Part shown: one piece after another, positions 16,141-24,931 of the stretch
Layout of the letters: every line of letters begins with the position of its first letter
Position numbering within the stretch: position 1 is the first letter of the stretch
Assembly (NCBI RefSeq): GCF_039941015.1
Contig: NZ_JBDVFI010000095.1
Length of the DNA stretch: 64,000 nt
Strand: one strand, 5' to 3'
Source: Sedimentitalea sp039941015
Lineage (GTDB): Bacteria; Pseudomonadota; Alphaproteobacteria; Rhodobacterales; Rhodobacteraceae
Position numbers and translations under genes: made by a program
Notes under the pieces: generated by a model
The model's input: the letters and a program-made list of their open reading frames with translations, nothing else
Told to the model about the DNA's origin: nothing
The model's database searches: none

Positions 16141-18414
16141 CTATCCGTATTGTGCGACCGGTGTGCCAGCGACTGCCGCCATGTTGAGCAGTCCGCGCGC
16201 GGTGATCGCGGGCGTGACAATATGTGCCTTGTTGCCCATGCCCATCAGGATTGGCCCCACTTCGAGCCCGCCCGCCTTCATCTTGAGGATATTACGCACC
16301 CCGCTGGCCGCGTCTGAATGGGCAAAGATCAGGACATTTGCGTTGGTTTTCATGCGCGAGCTCGGGAAAATACGCGCGCGCAGGTCCGCATCAAGTGCTG
16401 AGTCGATGTTCATTTCGCCTTCATAGGTGAAATCACGCGGTTCGCTGTCCAAGATAGCGATGGCATCCCGCAACCGTTTGCCCGAGCCTTCGGCTTGATT
16501 GCCGAATTGCGACTGCGAGCAGAACGCGATCTCGGGTTCGACGCCAAAGCGGCGAACGTGGCGCGCCGCCGCAATGGCGATTTCGGCGAGTTCGGCAGCG
16601 TCGGGCAATTGGTGCACATGAGTATCGGCAATGAACAGCGGCCCGTCTTCGAGGATCATCATCGACAGCGCCCCGTGCGGCGAAAGCTGTTTGGAGCCGA
16701 GAATCTGGGACACATAATTCAGGTGCCAACGGTATTCGCCGAACGTGCCGCAGATCATGCTGTCGGTCTCGCCGCGCTGCACCATGATCGCTCCGATGGC
16801 GGTCGCATTGGTGCGCATGATCGCCTTGGCGATGTCGGGGGTGACACCCTTGCGCTGCATCAGCGTGTGATAGCTGTTCCAGTAATCGTAATAGCGCGGA
16901 TCATTCTCGGGATTGACCAGTTGGAAATCACGCTCGGGTCGGATCTCCAGGCCAAAGCGCTCGCACCGTTGCTCCATCACTTCGGGACGACCGATCAGGA
17001 TAGGGGTTTCTGTGGTCTCTTCCAGGATCGCCTGTGCGGCACGCAACACGCGTTCGTCTTCGCCTTCGCACAGCACGATACGGCGGCTGGCTTCGCGGGC
17101 GGCCTGAAACACAGGGCGCATCAACAGGGCGGATTTGAACACGCTTTGATTCAGACGCTGGCGATAGGCGGCCATGTCCTCAATCGGGCGCGCGGCCACG
17201 CCGGTATCCATCGCGGCCTGCGCAACCGAGGCCGAAACGACGGCAACAAGGCGTGGGTCAAATGGTTTCGGGATCAGGTAGTCCGCCCCGAATGTCAGTT
17301 GCTCACCGCTATAGGCTGCCGCGGCCTCAGCGCTGGTGGTGGCCCGCGCCAATTCGGCGATGCCGTCGATACAGGCCAGCTGCATGGAGTCGTTGATCTC
17401 GGTTGCACCGACGTCCAGCGCGCCCCGGAAGATAAACGGGAAACACAGCACGTTGTTGACCTGATTTGGAAAGTCGCTGCGTCCGGTGGCTATGATTGCG
17501 TTCGGTGCGACCTCGCGCACGGCGTCGGGCATGATTTCAGGGTCTGGATTCGCCAGCGCAAAGATGATCGGTCGATCCGCCATCTTCTGCACCATTTCGG
17601 GCTTCAGAACATTTGGCCCGCTCAGCCCCAGAAACAGATCGGCCCCGTCGATGACATCGTCCAGCGTCCGTTTGTCGCTGTTCTGGGCAAAGCTTGCCTT
17701 TTGAGGGTTCATGTCCTCGGCACGGCCTTCGTAGACCAGCCCGTGTATGTCGCACAGCCAGATGTTCTCGCGCTTGACGCCCATTTTGACGAGCATGTTC
17801 AGGCAGGCGATCCCCGCTGCACCGCCGCCGGTGCTGACGACCCGGATGTCTGCAAAGGGCTTCTTGGCGATATGAACCGCGTTCTTGGCCGCGGCACCTA
17901 CGACGATCGCGGTGCCATGCTGATCGTCATGAAACACCGGGATGCTCATCCGCTCGCGACAAATCTTTTCGACGATGAAACAATCCGGCGCCTTGATGTC
18001 CTCAAGGTTGATCGCCCCAAAGGTGGGCGCCAGCGAGCAGACGATGTCCGCCAGCTTTTCTGGGTCGGATTCATCCACCTCGATATCGAAACAGTCGATA
18101 TTGGCGAATTTCTTGAAGAGGACGGCCTTGCCTTCCATCACCGGTTTGCTGGCCTGCGCGCCGATGTTGCCCAGCCCCAGAACCGCAGTGCCGTTGGAAA
18201 CGACGCCGACCAGATTGGCCTTGGTGGTATAGCGTGCAGCGTTTGCCGGGTCTTTCTTGATCTCAAGGCAGGCTTCGGCGACGCCGGGGGAATAGGCGCG
18301 CGACAGATCGCGTCCGTTTGCCATCGGCTTGGTGGCCCGGATTTCCAGTTTTCCGGGCTTTGGGTGCTCGTGATAGAACAATGCCGCCTGGCGCAGGGTT
18401 TGGTTTTCGGACAT
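16141..18414 (-). CDS. maeB: NADP-dependent malic enzyme with phosphotransacetylase-like domain
   Basis: MaeB decarboxylates malate to pyruvate and makes NADPH. At 757 aa it is the large hybrid form: malic domain and NAD(P) domain (about residues 1-430), then a PTA-like C-terminal domain (about 440-757) that is regulatory rather than catalytic. Motifs include YSPGVAEAC at 41-49, 'FHDDQHGTA' at 161-169, and the STGGGAAG nucleotide loop near 190. The C-terminal domain has the 'RIVLCEGEDERVLRAAQ' start of PTA proteins. The ATG at 18414 has GGAGG upstream, and the frame running further is non-conserved. It supplies NADPH and pyruvate during growth on organic acids. Confidence 0.95.
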   Translation of the reverse strand: MSENQTLRQAALFYHEHPKPGKLEIRATKPMANGRDLSRAYSPGVAEACLEIKKDPANAARYTTKANLVGVVSNGTAVLGLGNIGAQASKPVMEGKAVLFKKFANIDCFDIEVDESDPEKLADIVCSLAPTFGAINLEDIKAPDCFIVEKICRERMSIPVFHDDQHGTAIVVGAAAKNAVHIAKKPFADIRVVSTGGGAAGIACLNMLVKMGVKRENIWLCDIHGLVYEGRAEDMNPQKASFAQNSDKRTLDDVIDGADLFLGLSGPNVLKPEMVQKMADRPIIFALANPDPEIMPDAVREVAPNAIIATGRSDFPNQVNNVLCFPFIFRGALDVGATEINDSMQLACIDGIAELARATTSAEAAAAYSGEQLTFGADYLIPKPFDPRLVAVVSASVAQAAMDTGVAARPIEDMAAYRQRLNQSVFKSALLMRPVFQAAREASRRIVLCEGEDERVLRAAQAILEETTETPILIGRPEVMEQRCERFGLEIRPERDFQLVNPENDPRYYDYWNSYHTLMQRKGVTPDIAKAIMRTNATAIGAIMVQRGETDSMICGTFGEYRWHLNYVSQILGSKQLSPHGALSMMILEDGPLFIADTHVHQLPDAAELAEIAIAAARHVRRFGVEPEIAFCSQSQFGNQAEGSGKRLRDAIAILDSEPRDFTYEGEMNIDSALDADLRARIFPSSRMKTNANVLIFAHSDAASGVRNILKMKAGGLEVGPILMGMGNKAHIVTPAITARGLLNMAAVAGTPVAQYG

Positions 18415-18563
18415 GGCCGGGGTTCCTCCAGAATATAGTTCAGCACTAAACGAACCAGTGACGCCGGGGCAACCGAGAAAATCGCAGACGGGGCCTTCCT
18501 TGCTGTGCTTGCAGAATCTCCTGACCCCCGCCACAATTTTTGGAACATCTGACAAGAGGTCCC

Positions 18564-19655
18564 ATGTCCGACACCATAGCCGAGATACGTTTGCCGACGT
18601 CCGAACTGCGCGATGACCTGCCTTTTTATACAAAAACGTTGGGGATGAGGCTCGATATGATCTATCCGGCTGACGATCCGCAGGTGGCGGTGTTCTCTGG
18701 ATACGGGCTGCGGTTGCGGATCGAGAACGGAGCGACCGAGCCGCCGGGGACACTTCGCATTCTGACTGATGATCCTGACGGGTTCGCCAATGGCGCACGC
18801 GAACTGACCGCACCCAACGGAACACGCATCGAGATTGCAGAGCGCAATCCACCCGTCGTCCTGCCTGCAACGCTGCATTCATTTGTGGTGCGGCGTCTGG
18901 CCGATCAGGCTCCGTGGATAATCGGGCGCGCAGGGATGCAGTATCGCGATCTGATCCCCGACCGGCTTGGCGGGTCGATCATTGCCAGCCATATCCGTAT
19001 CCCCGATGGTGGGCCGGTGCCTGACATGGTGCATTTCCACAAGGTCGGTTTTCAGTTGATCTTTTGCTATCGTGGCTGGGTTGATGTGGTCTACGAGGAT
19101 CAGGGACCGCCGATGCGTCTGACGGCCGGGGATTGTTTTATCCAGCCGCCTGAAATCCGGCATCGCGTGCTTGAGGCCAGTGATCATGTTGAGGTGATCG
19201 AGATCGGGGTGCCTGCAGAGCATGTGACCGAGATCGACCATGACATGACCTTGCCGACTGCGCATCTGCGCCCGGAGCGTGAATGGCAAGGGCAGCGGTT
19301 CGTCTACAATCAGGCCAAGGGTGCCGAATGGGTCCCGTGCCGGTTGCCGGGCTATGTCTGCCGAGACACCACAATCGCCGCCAATACCGGCAACGTCGCT
19401 GGCGTGCAGGTGGTCCGGCGCGGGCAGGGCGACCCGGTCTGGGCGCGTCATGACACCGATATTCTGTTCGCATTCGTGATGGAGGGGAGCGTAACCTTGC
19501 AGGGCGAGGGGCGTGATGCGTATGATCTGACGGCAGGGGATGCCTTTGTCATCCCGCCCGGTATGAAGACGCGGCTGGCTGATCCCAGCGACGATGTGGA
19601 ATTGCTCGAGGTTGCCTTGCCTGGCGCGTTCAAGACAGAACTGGATACCGAATGA
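18564..19655 (+). CDS. VOC (glyoxalase-like) and cupin multidomain protein
   Basis: The 363-aa protein begins with a short glyoxalase/VOC-like segment (about residues 1-85: 'IRLPTSELRDDLPFYTKTLGM.LDMIYPAD'). It continues with two cupin barrels (about 125-225 and 260-355). Cupin metal ligands are only partly kept: 'VHFHKVGFQLIFCYRGWVDVVYED' in the first, and 'VWARHDTDILFAFVMEGSVTLQ' in the second. The product overlaps cdd by 4 nt (ATGA), so it is translationally coupled to the pyrimidine nucleoside operon. Its reaction is unknown. It could be a sensor or an enzyme acting on an operon intermediate. AAGAGG site precedes the ATG at 18564. Confidence 0.8.
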   Translation: MSDTIAEIRLPTSELRDDLPFYTKTLGMRLDMIYPADDPQVAVFSGYGLRLRIENGATEPPGTLRILTDDPDGFANGARELTAPNGTRIEIAERNPPVVLPATLHSFVVRRLADQAPWIIGRAGMQYRDLIPDRLGGSIIASHIRIPDGGPVPDMVHFHKVGFQLIFCYRGWVDVVYEDQGPPMRLTAGDCFIQPPEIRHRVLEASDHVEVIEIGVPAEHVTEIDHDMTLPTAHLRPEREWQGQRFVYNQAKGAEWVPCRLPGYVCRDTTIAANTGNVAGVQVVRRGQGDPVWARHDTDILFAFVMEGSVTLQGEGRDAYDLTAGDAFVIPPGMKTRLADPSDDVELLEVALPGAFKTELDTE

Positions 19656-20044
19656 GCCTGAAAGACGCGGCAACAAAGGTGCGCGAGAACGCGCATGCTC
19701 CTTACTCCGGCTTTAAGGTGGGAGCGGCCCTGCGCGTTGCATCGGGGGCAGTCTATGCTGGCTGTAATGTGGAAAACGTCGCTTATCCCGAAGGCACCTG
19801 TGCCGAGGCCGGGGCGATTGCCGCGATGGTCGCTGCCGGTGACTCCGAACTGGTCGAGATCTATGTGATCGCTGACAGCCCGACGCCCGTCACTCCATGT
19901 GGCGGGTGTCGTCAGAAACTGGCGGAGTTTGGCGGCGGCGCGGTGCCGGTAACCATGGGCACCACCGATGGGGCCGAACTTGTAATGACGCTTTCCGAAT
20001 TGCTCCCCGGCGCGTTCAATGCCGAACACATGGCGGGCGGCTAG
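19652..20044 (+). CDS. cdd: Cytidine deaminase
   Basis: Cdd deaminates cytidine and deoxycytidine to uridine and deoxyuridine in the cytoplasm. The protein is 130 aa, the short tetrameric type. Zinc ligands and the catalytic Glu are seen in 'TCAEAG' (Cys50, Glu52) and 'PCGGCRQ' (Cys83, Cys86). The start overlaps the upstream stop by 4 nt, and deoA follows 3 nt after the stop, so the genes form one coupled operon. It feeds uridine and deoxyuridine to the phosphorylase next door. Confidence 0.96.
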   Translation: MSLKDAATKVRENAHAPYSGFKVGAALRVASGAVYAGCNVENVAYPEGTCAEAGAIAAMVAAGDSELVEIYVIADSPTPVTPCGGCRQKLAEFGGGAVPVTMGTTDGAELVMTLSELLPGAFNAEHMAGG

Positions 20045-20047
20045 GGC

Positions 20048-21352
20048 ATGGACGCCCGTACCATCATTGCCAAACTGCGTCGCCATCAGGTGCCGGATGA
20101 GCTGGAACTGCGATGGTTTGCGCAGGGACTTGCCGATGGGACGGTCAGCGATGCGCAGGCCGGGGCCTTTGCCATGGCGGTCTGCATGGGCGATCTCGGC
20201 GCGGCCGGGCGCGGCGCGCTGACATTGGCGATGCGCGACAGCGGCGAGGTGCTGACATGGGACCTCGATGGACCCGTGATCGACAAACACTCAACCGGCG
20301 GCGTCGGGGATTGCGTATCGTTGCTTCTGACGCCTGCGCTGGCTGCTTGCGGCGCCTGTGTTCCGATGATTTCGGGGCGGGGGCTGGGCCATACGGGTGG
20401 GACGCTGGACAAGTTAGAAGCCATTCCGGGTGTGACCACCGCCGTGTCACAGAGCAGGCTGACCGAGATCGTCACAAAGACAGGCTGCGCCATTGTTGGC
20501 GCTACGGCACAAATCGCACCGGCAGACAAACGGCTCTACGCCATCCGTGATGTGACTGCGACGGTCGAAAGCCTTGATCTGATCACGGCCTCGATCCTGT
20601 CAAAGAAACTGGCGGCAAGCCCTGATGCGTTGGTGCTTGATGTCAAGGTCGGCAGCGGCGCCTTCATGAAAACGCAGGACGAGGCCCGCGCCCTCGCCGA
20701 GGCGCTGGTGGGGGCGGCCAATGCTGCCGGATGCAAGACGAGTGCGGTGATCAGCGACATGAATCAGCCGCTGGCGCCTGCGCTGGGCAACGCGCTGGAA
20801 GTGGCCGAAATCATGCTGGTCTTGACGGGGCAGTCCGAAGGGCCGCTGGTGCAACTGACCGCTGCGCTGGGCGGCGTGGTGCTGGCGGATGCAGGTTTGG
20901 TTGACGATGTGCAGGACGGGGCCGACCGGGTGGTCGCCGCCATTCGTGACGGACGTGCTGCAGAGCGGTTTGGCAAGATGATCGCGGCGCAGGGCGGGCC
21001 GCTGTCCTTTGTCGAGGACTGGGCGCGGTTCCTGCCAGAACCCAACGTGATCCGCGAAGTCGCGGCACGCGAGGCGGGCCATGTCACCGCAATTAACGGC
21101 GAAGCGCTCGGACTGGCGGTGGTTGCGCTGGGCGGTGGGCGGCAGGTGGAAGGCGATCTGATCGACCCCGCTGTGGGTCTGTCAGGCCTTGTGCGGCTGG
21201 GCGATGAGGTCGGTCTGGGGCAGCCGCTGGCGGTGATACATGCCGGGCGCGAGGATGCGGCGCGGCGAGCCGAGGCGGCGGTCCGCGCTGCACTCACGAT
21301 CGGGGATGCTCCGGGCGTCGTGCCGGACCTGATCCATGAAAGGGTTGGCTGA
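20048..21352 (+). CDS. deoA: Thymidine phosphorylase
   Basis: DeoA phosphorolyses thymidine and deoxyuridine to the base plus deoxyribose-1-phosphate. The protein is 434 aa, standard for the enzyme. The phosphate-binding motif KHSTGGVGD is at residues 80-88, the 'SGRGLGHTGGTLDKL' signature follows, and the C-terminal beta domain is complete. The enzyme lies between cdd and deoB, with deoB starting inside its stop codon (1-nt overlap). The pathway is nucleoside to pentose phosphate. Pyrimidine-nucleoside phosphorylase (Pdp) is a close relative; gene context favours DeoA. Confidence 0.94.
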   Translation: MDARTIIAKLRRHQVPDELELRWFAQGLADGTVSDAQAGAFAMAVCMGDLGAAGRGALTLAMRDSGEVLTWDLDGPVIDKHSTGGVGDCVSLLLTPALAACGACVPMISGRGLGHTGGTLDKLEAIPGVTTAVSQSRLTEIVTKTGCAIVGATAQIAPADKRLYAIRDVTATVESLDLITASILSKKLAASPDALVLDVKVGSGAFMKTQDEARALAEALVGAANAAGCKTSAVISDMNQPLAPALGNALEVAEIMLVLTGQSEGPLVQLTAALGGVVLADAGLVDDVQDGADRVVAAIRDGRAAERFGKMIAAQGGPLSFVEDWARFLPEPNVIREVAAREAGHVTAINGEALGLAVVALGGGRQVEGDLIDPAVGLSGLVRLGDEVGLGQPLAVIHAGREDAARRAEAAVRAALTIGDAPGVVPDLIHERVG

Positions 21353-22563
21353 TGGCGCGCGCATTCCTTGTGGTCATGGACTCGGTCGGTATCGGCGGTG
21401 CGCCGGATGCCGGACGCTATTACAACGGTACCGTGCCGGATACCGGGGCCAACACCGTGGCGCACATCGCGCAGGCCTGCATGGCCGGACGGGCCGAGCG
21501 CGGGCGCAGCGGCGCATTGAAGGTGCCGCACCTTGACCAACTCGGTCTGAGTGCCGCCGTGCGGCTGGCCTCTGGCGCTTCTGCACCTGGTTTGGGGATG
21601 GCTCCCACGGGTGCCTGGGGCGCTGCGACCGAAGTGTCTCGGGGCAAGGATACACCATCGGGTCACTGGGAACTGGCCGGGGTCCCTGTGCCTTGGGACT
21701 GGCACTATTTCCCCGACAGTACGCCGGCCTTTCCCGACAGCCTTGTCCGTATGGCGGCACAGGCGGCAGGGACCGATGGCATCCTTGGCAACTGTCACGC
21801 CTCGGGCACCCGCATCATCGCTGAACTGGGGGCCGAGCATCTGCGGACGGGTTGGCCAATTTGTTACACGTCGGCGGATTCGGTGTTTCAAATCGCCGCC
21901 CACGAAGAACATTTTGGATTGGACCGCTTGCTGACGCTTTGTGCCGAGATCGCGCCAAGGCTTCATGCGATGAAGGTTGGCCGGGTGATCGCGCGCCCGT
22001 TCACCGGGCGGGCGGACACCGGGTTCATTCGCACGTCCAACCGTAAGGATTTTGCCATCTCTCCACCTGCACCAGTTCTGACCAATTGGGTGCAGGATGC
22101 GGGACAGCGGGTTTATGCGGTGGGCAAGATCGGTGATATCTTTTCGATGCAGGGAATTGATGATCTGCGCAAAGGCGATGATTCCGAATTGATGGGCCAT
22201 CTGTCAGACCTCGTGGAGGATGCCGAAGATGGCAGCCTGACCTTTGCCAATTTTGTTGAATTCGACAGCCGCTTTGGCCATCGCCGTGACATCTCGGGCT
22301 ATGCCGCCGCGCTTGAGTGGTTTGATGCTGAATTGGGCCGCATATTACCCCGGTTGCGTCCTGATGATGTGATGATTCTGACCGCGGATCACGGCAATGA
22401 TCCCAGTTGGACTGGCACCGATCATACGCGCGAACGGGTGCCGGTTCTGGTCAGTGGGCGCGGCGCGTGGTCATTGGGGCATGTGGGCTTTGTCGACGTT
22501 GCCGCGAGTGTTGCGGATCACCTCGGCGTACCGCCACAGGGGCCGGGAATGAGCTTTTTCTGA
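21352..22563 (+). CDS. deoB: Phosphopentomutase
   Basis: DeoB interconverts (deoxy)ribose-1-phosphate and -5-phosphate, with two Mn2+ ions, in the cytoplasm. The protein is 403 aa, within the family's usual range. N-terminal metal site 'VMDSVGIGGAPDA', the catalytic Thr region near 'EVSRGKDTPSGHWE', and the C-terminal 'TADHGNDPSWTGTDHTRE' are all present. Translation starts at an ATG overlapping the deoA stop by one nucleotide. It links base salvage to the pentose phosphate pathway. Confidence 0.96.
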   Translation: MARAFLVVMDSVGIGGAPDAGRYYNGTVPDTGANTVAHIAQACMAGRAERGRSGALKVPHLDQLGLSAAVRLASGASAPGLGMAPTGAWGAATEVSRGKDTPSGHWELAGVPVPWDWHYFPDSTPAFPDSLVRMAAQAAGTDGILGNCHASGTRIIAELGAEHLRTGWPICYTSADSVFQIAAHEEHFGLDRLLTLCAEIAPRLHAMKVGRVIARPFTGRADTGFIRTSNRKDFAISPPAPVLTNWVQDAGQRVYAVGKIGDIFSMQGIDDLRKGDDSELMGHLSDLVEDAEDGSLTFANFVEFDSRFGHRRDISGYAAALEWFDAELGRILPRLRPDDVMILTADHGNDPSWTGTDHTRERVPVLVSGRGAWSLGHVGFVDVAASVADHLGVPPQGPGMSFF

Positions 22564-22640
22564 CGTCGCAGGTCGGCACATGGGTTGCAGAGACAGCGGC
22601 GCTGGCCCACAAGTTGTCGCGGAATTGCCGGGAGAGTCGC

Positions 22641-23273
22641 ATGTCAGAAGCCGTTACCGTCGTTGATCACCCACTGGTGCAGCACAAGCTGAGCCTGATG
22701 CGGGAAAAGGACACGCCCACGGCTGTGTTCCGCCAGCTTTTGCGGGAGATCACCCAGCTTCTGGCTTACGAGGTCACCCGCGAAATGCCGATGACCCGCA
22801 AATCCATCGAAACGCCGCTGGAAGAAATGGACGCGCCGACCTTGGCTGGCAAGAAACTGGCGCTGGTATCGATCCTGCGGGCCGGGAACGGGATGCTTGA
22901 TGGTGTGCTGGAGCTGATCCCGCTGGCCCGTGTCGGCTTTGTCGGGCTGTATCGGGACGAGGAAACCCTGCAACCGGTGCAGTACTACTTCAAGGTGCCT
23001 GACGGGCTAGAGGACCGGTTGGTGATCGCGGTTGATCCGATGCTGGCCACGGGCAATTCATCGGCGGCAGCGGTGGATCTGCTGAAGAAGGGTGGCGCGA
23101 CCAATATCCGCTTTCTGTGCCTTTTGGCTGCCCCCGAGGGGATCGCAAGGATGCAAGAGGCGCATCCGGATGTTCCGATTGTCACGGCGTCGATTGACCG
23201 AAAGCTGAACAGCCAAGGGTACATCGTGCCGGGGCTGGGCGATGCAGGCGACCGGATGTTCGGCACAAAGTGA
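22641..23273 (+). CDS. upp: Uracil phosphoribosyltransferase
   Basis: Upp converts uracil and PRPP to UMP. The protein is 210 aa, the normal length. The PRPP loop DPMLATGNS lies at residues 132-140, and the 'SILRAGNGM' and 'SIDRKLNSQGYIVPGLGDAGDR' family motifs are present. GGGAGA site stands before the ATG at 22641; the frame extending upstream overlaps deoB out of frame and was rejected. A 77-nt gap separates it from deoB, so it may be on the same transcript. It salvages the uracil that the phosphorylase releases. Confidence 0.96.
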   Translation: MSEAVTVVDHPLVQHKLSLMREKDTPTAVFRQLLREITQLLAYEVTREMPMTRKSIETPLEEMDAPTLAGKKLALVSILRAGNGMLDGVLELIPLARVGFVGLYRDEETLQPVQYYFKVPDGLEDRLVIAVDPMLATGNSSAAAVDLLKKGGATNIRFLCLLAAPEGIARMQEAHPDVPIVTASIDRKLNSQGYIVPGLGDAGDRMFGTK

Positions 23274-23336
23274 GCGTGCTTTGACTCGACCACCGTTCTG
23301 CGGCACAGTTTCGCCATCAATATCCTGAGGGAACAC

Positions 23337-23807
23337 ATGAACGCGCATTGCATTCTGAAAGCCTTGATCATGGGCGTCGGGCTGAGCGGCACTGCTGTGC
23401 CCGTGCTGGCTGACAGTGACGTGGTCGCGACGCTGCCACAAAACACGCGTGTTGTGCCATTCCATGTCTACGAAGATCGGCAGCAGGCCCGCGATGTCGT
23501 TGTGCCGTACGGATATCGACGGGTGTGGGACGATGACAGATTGAACCCACAGCGCGGGATCACCACGCTGAAACCGACCAATTCCGGCACCTACGCGGCG
23601 GTGCCACCGGGTTACAAATCAGCTTGGAACGACAACCGTCTGAACCCGAACCGGGGACGAGGCACCGCGCATGGCGATGTGCAGAGTGATCGGGTGTGGA
23701 GCCAGACGGTCCCCCGCGTCCTGATGCCCGTCGCCGCGCCAGAGCGTCTCTATGACGGGCCAACGCCGCGCAAGCAGCAAAAGACGCCGATCTGGGAGAC
23801 GCGATAG
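23337..23807 (+). CDS. Exported protein with two GY-W-RLNP repeats, 156 aa
   Basis: A typical signal peptide covers about residues 1-26 (cleavage near LADSD), so the product is probably periplasmic or outer-membrane associated. Two copies of 'VP.GY...W.D.RLNP.RG' occur at residues 56-74 and 89-107, spaced 33 residues apart. The remainder is polar, proline-rich and probably disordered. GAGGGA precedes the ATG. I recognise no named family. The conserved aromatic and Arg/Asn pattern suggests a ligand- or polymer-binding repeat, but that is speculation. Confidence 0.75.
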   Translation: MNAHCILKALIMGVGLSGTAVPVLADSDVVATLPQNTRVVPFHVYEDRQQARDVVVPYGYRRVWDDDRLNPQRGITTLKPTNSGTYAAVPPGYKSAWNDNRLNPNRGRGTAHGDVQSDRVWSQTVPRVLMPVAAPERLYDGPTPRKQQKTPIWETR

Positions 23808-23835
23808 CGTCGTGATTGCCTTTGGCCGATTATCG

Positions 23836-24849
23836 CTAGCCGCCGCAGATGTTCTGTAGCTGAACCCAATCCCGATCCGGAAGGACTGGTGCGGGATCGC
23901 GTCCGGCCATCGGGTCGGCCTCGATCAAGTCAACGACGGTTTCGCCGGTGACATCGCGTGCATAGGCGTAGGGCGAAGAGGGTATCTGCGCCGCATCAAA
24001 GGCTGCAAGCAATGTGTCGGAAGGCAAGGGCGGGCGCGGCGAGATCAAAACCCATTCGGCATAGCCATCAAGCGTGCTTTGCGTCACTTCGCCGGTGGTC
24101 AGTAACCGAAAGCTGGCGACTGGCCCGGCGTAGGCGAGAAGTTGATCCAGCGGGTCGGTGACCTGAGCCTGAACCTGTTCTGACAGGATGAAACCAGCGG
24201 CGACAGCCGGGTCTTCGTAATCCTCGATCAGCGCCTTGTTCAGCAGGATGATCCCGCCGGGCAGGTTACGGCTGTCGATAACTCCGGCGGGCAGCACAAC
24301 CAGCCGTCTGGCGTCGGTCCGCCTGGCAAGCTGTGCCAGAACCGGCGTGGTTTCTGCGGTGCCGCAGGCAACTCCCGCCACCCGCTCGATCCGACCCAAA
24401 AGCGCGTTGCCGATGGCCTGCCGCTGAACCTTTGGCACCACGTTCAGCGCATGGGTGCGCAGTACGCCGGGCAACCACAGAACCAGCACCGCCAGAACCA
24501 CCGCCGCAATCGACATCGAACCGGCAAAGCGCAAGCGACCGGGCCGCGACCTGCTGCGATCAATCGCTCGCCGCAGCTTGGCGATGGCGTCCAGCATCGC
24601 GGTTTCGTCCTCGGCAATCTCAAGCGTTTCGCCCGGATCACCGTCGGGGGAAAAGATCGCGGGGAATTCTCCGGGATTCTGGCGCTGCACCGCCGCCAGC
24701 GACCAATGGGCCAGCGGTTGTTCTTTCATATCGGTGATGGTCAGCGTCGCTTCGCCGATCTTTACGACCACATCACGACGCTGAACGTCAGCCGTTGGCC
24801 GCCAGAGGCCAGACGCCTCCAGCCGTTCGTATTTCTTGAGCGCCGTCAT
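23836..24849 (-). CDS. Membrane-anchored protein with degenerate M48-peptidase-like domain
   Basis: The 337-aa protein has a cytoplasmic N-terminal domain (about 1-107), one transmembrane helix (about 108-129), and an extracytoplasmic C-terminal domain. 'LPGGIILLNKALIED' (196-210) and 'AAGFILSEQVQ' (217-227) look like the M48 metallopeptidase core 'LPGG.I.....L' and '..LAHEIGH'. The zinc site HExxH is replaced by SEQVQ, so it should not be a peptidase. The start at 24849 has only a weak ribosome site. It sits 82 nt after the acyl-CoA ligase gene on the same strand. The M48 resemblance is my inference and needs structural comparison. Confidence 0.65.
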   Translation of the reverse strand: MTALKKYERLEASGLWRPTADVQRRDVVVKIGEATLTITDMKEQPLAHWSLAAVQRQNPGEFPAIFSPDGDPGETLEIAEDETAMLDAIAKLRRAIDRSRSRPGRLRFAGSMSIAAVVLAVLVLWLPGVLRTHALNVVPKVQRQAIGNALLGRIERVAGVACGTAETTPVLAQLARRTDARRLVVLPAGVIDSRNLPGGIILLNKALIEDYEDPAVAAGFILSEQVQAQVTDPLDQLLAYAGPVASFRLLTTGEVTQSTLDGYAEWVLISPRPPLPSDTLLAAFDAAQIPSSPYAYARDVTGETVVDLIEADPMAGRDPAPVLPDRDWVQLQNICGG

Positions 24850-24931
24850 GCTGCGGGGTCTGCCATGTCTCTATTTTCGCGAACTCTTACCATGCCCCGC
24901 CAAGGCAGCAAACGGATATACCTCCGGTTCT

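Noticed and set aside
16495..18438. Long plus-strand frame opposite maeB
   Set aside because: It is antisense to a strongly conserved gene and has no recognisable domain; long antisense frames are expected in GC-rich DNA.
20764..22200. Long minus-strand frame opposite deoA and deoB
   Set aside because: It is antisense to two conserved coupled genes, with His/Arg/Pro-rich composition and no domain.
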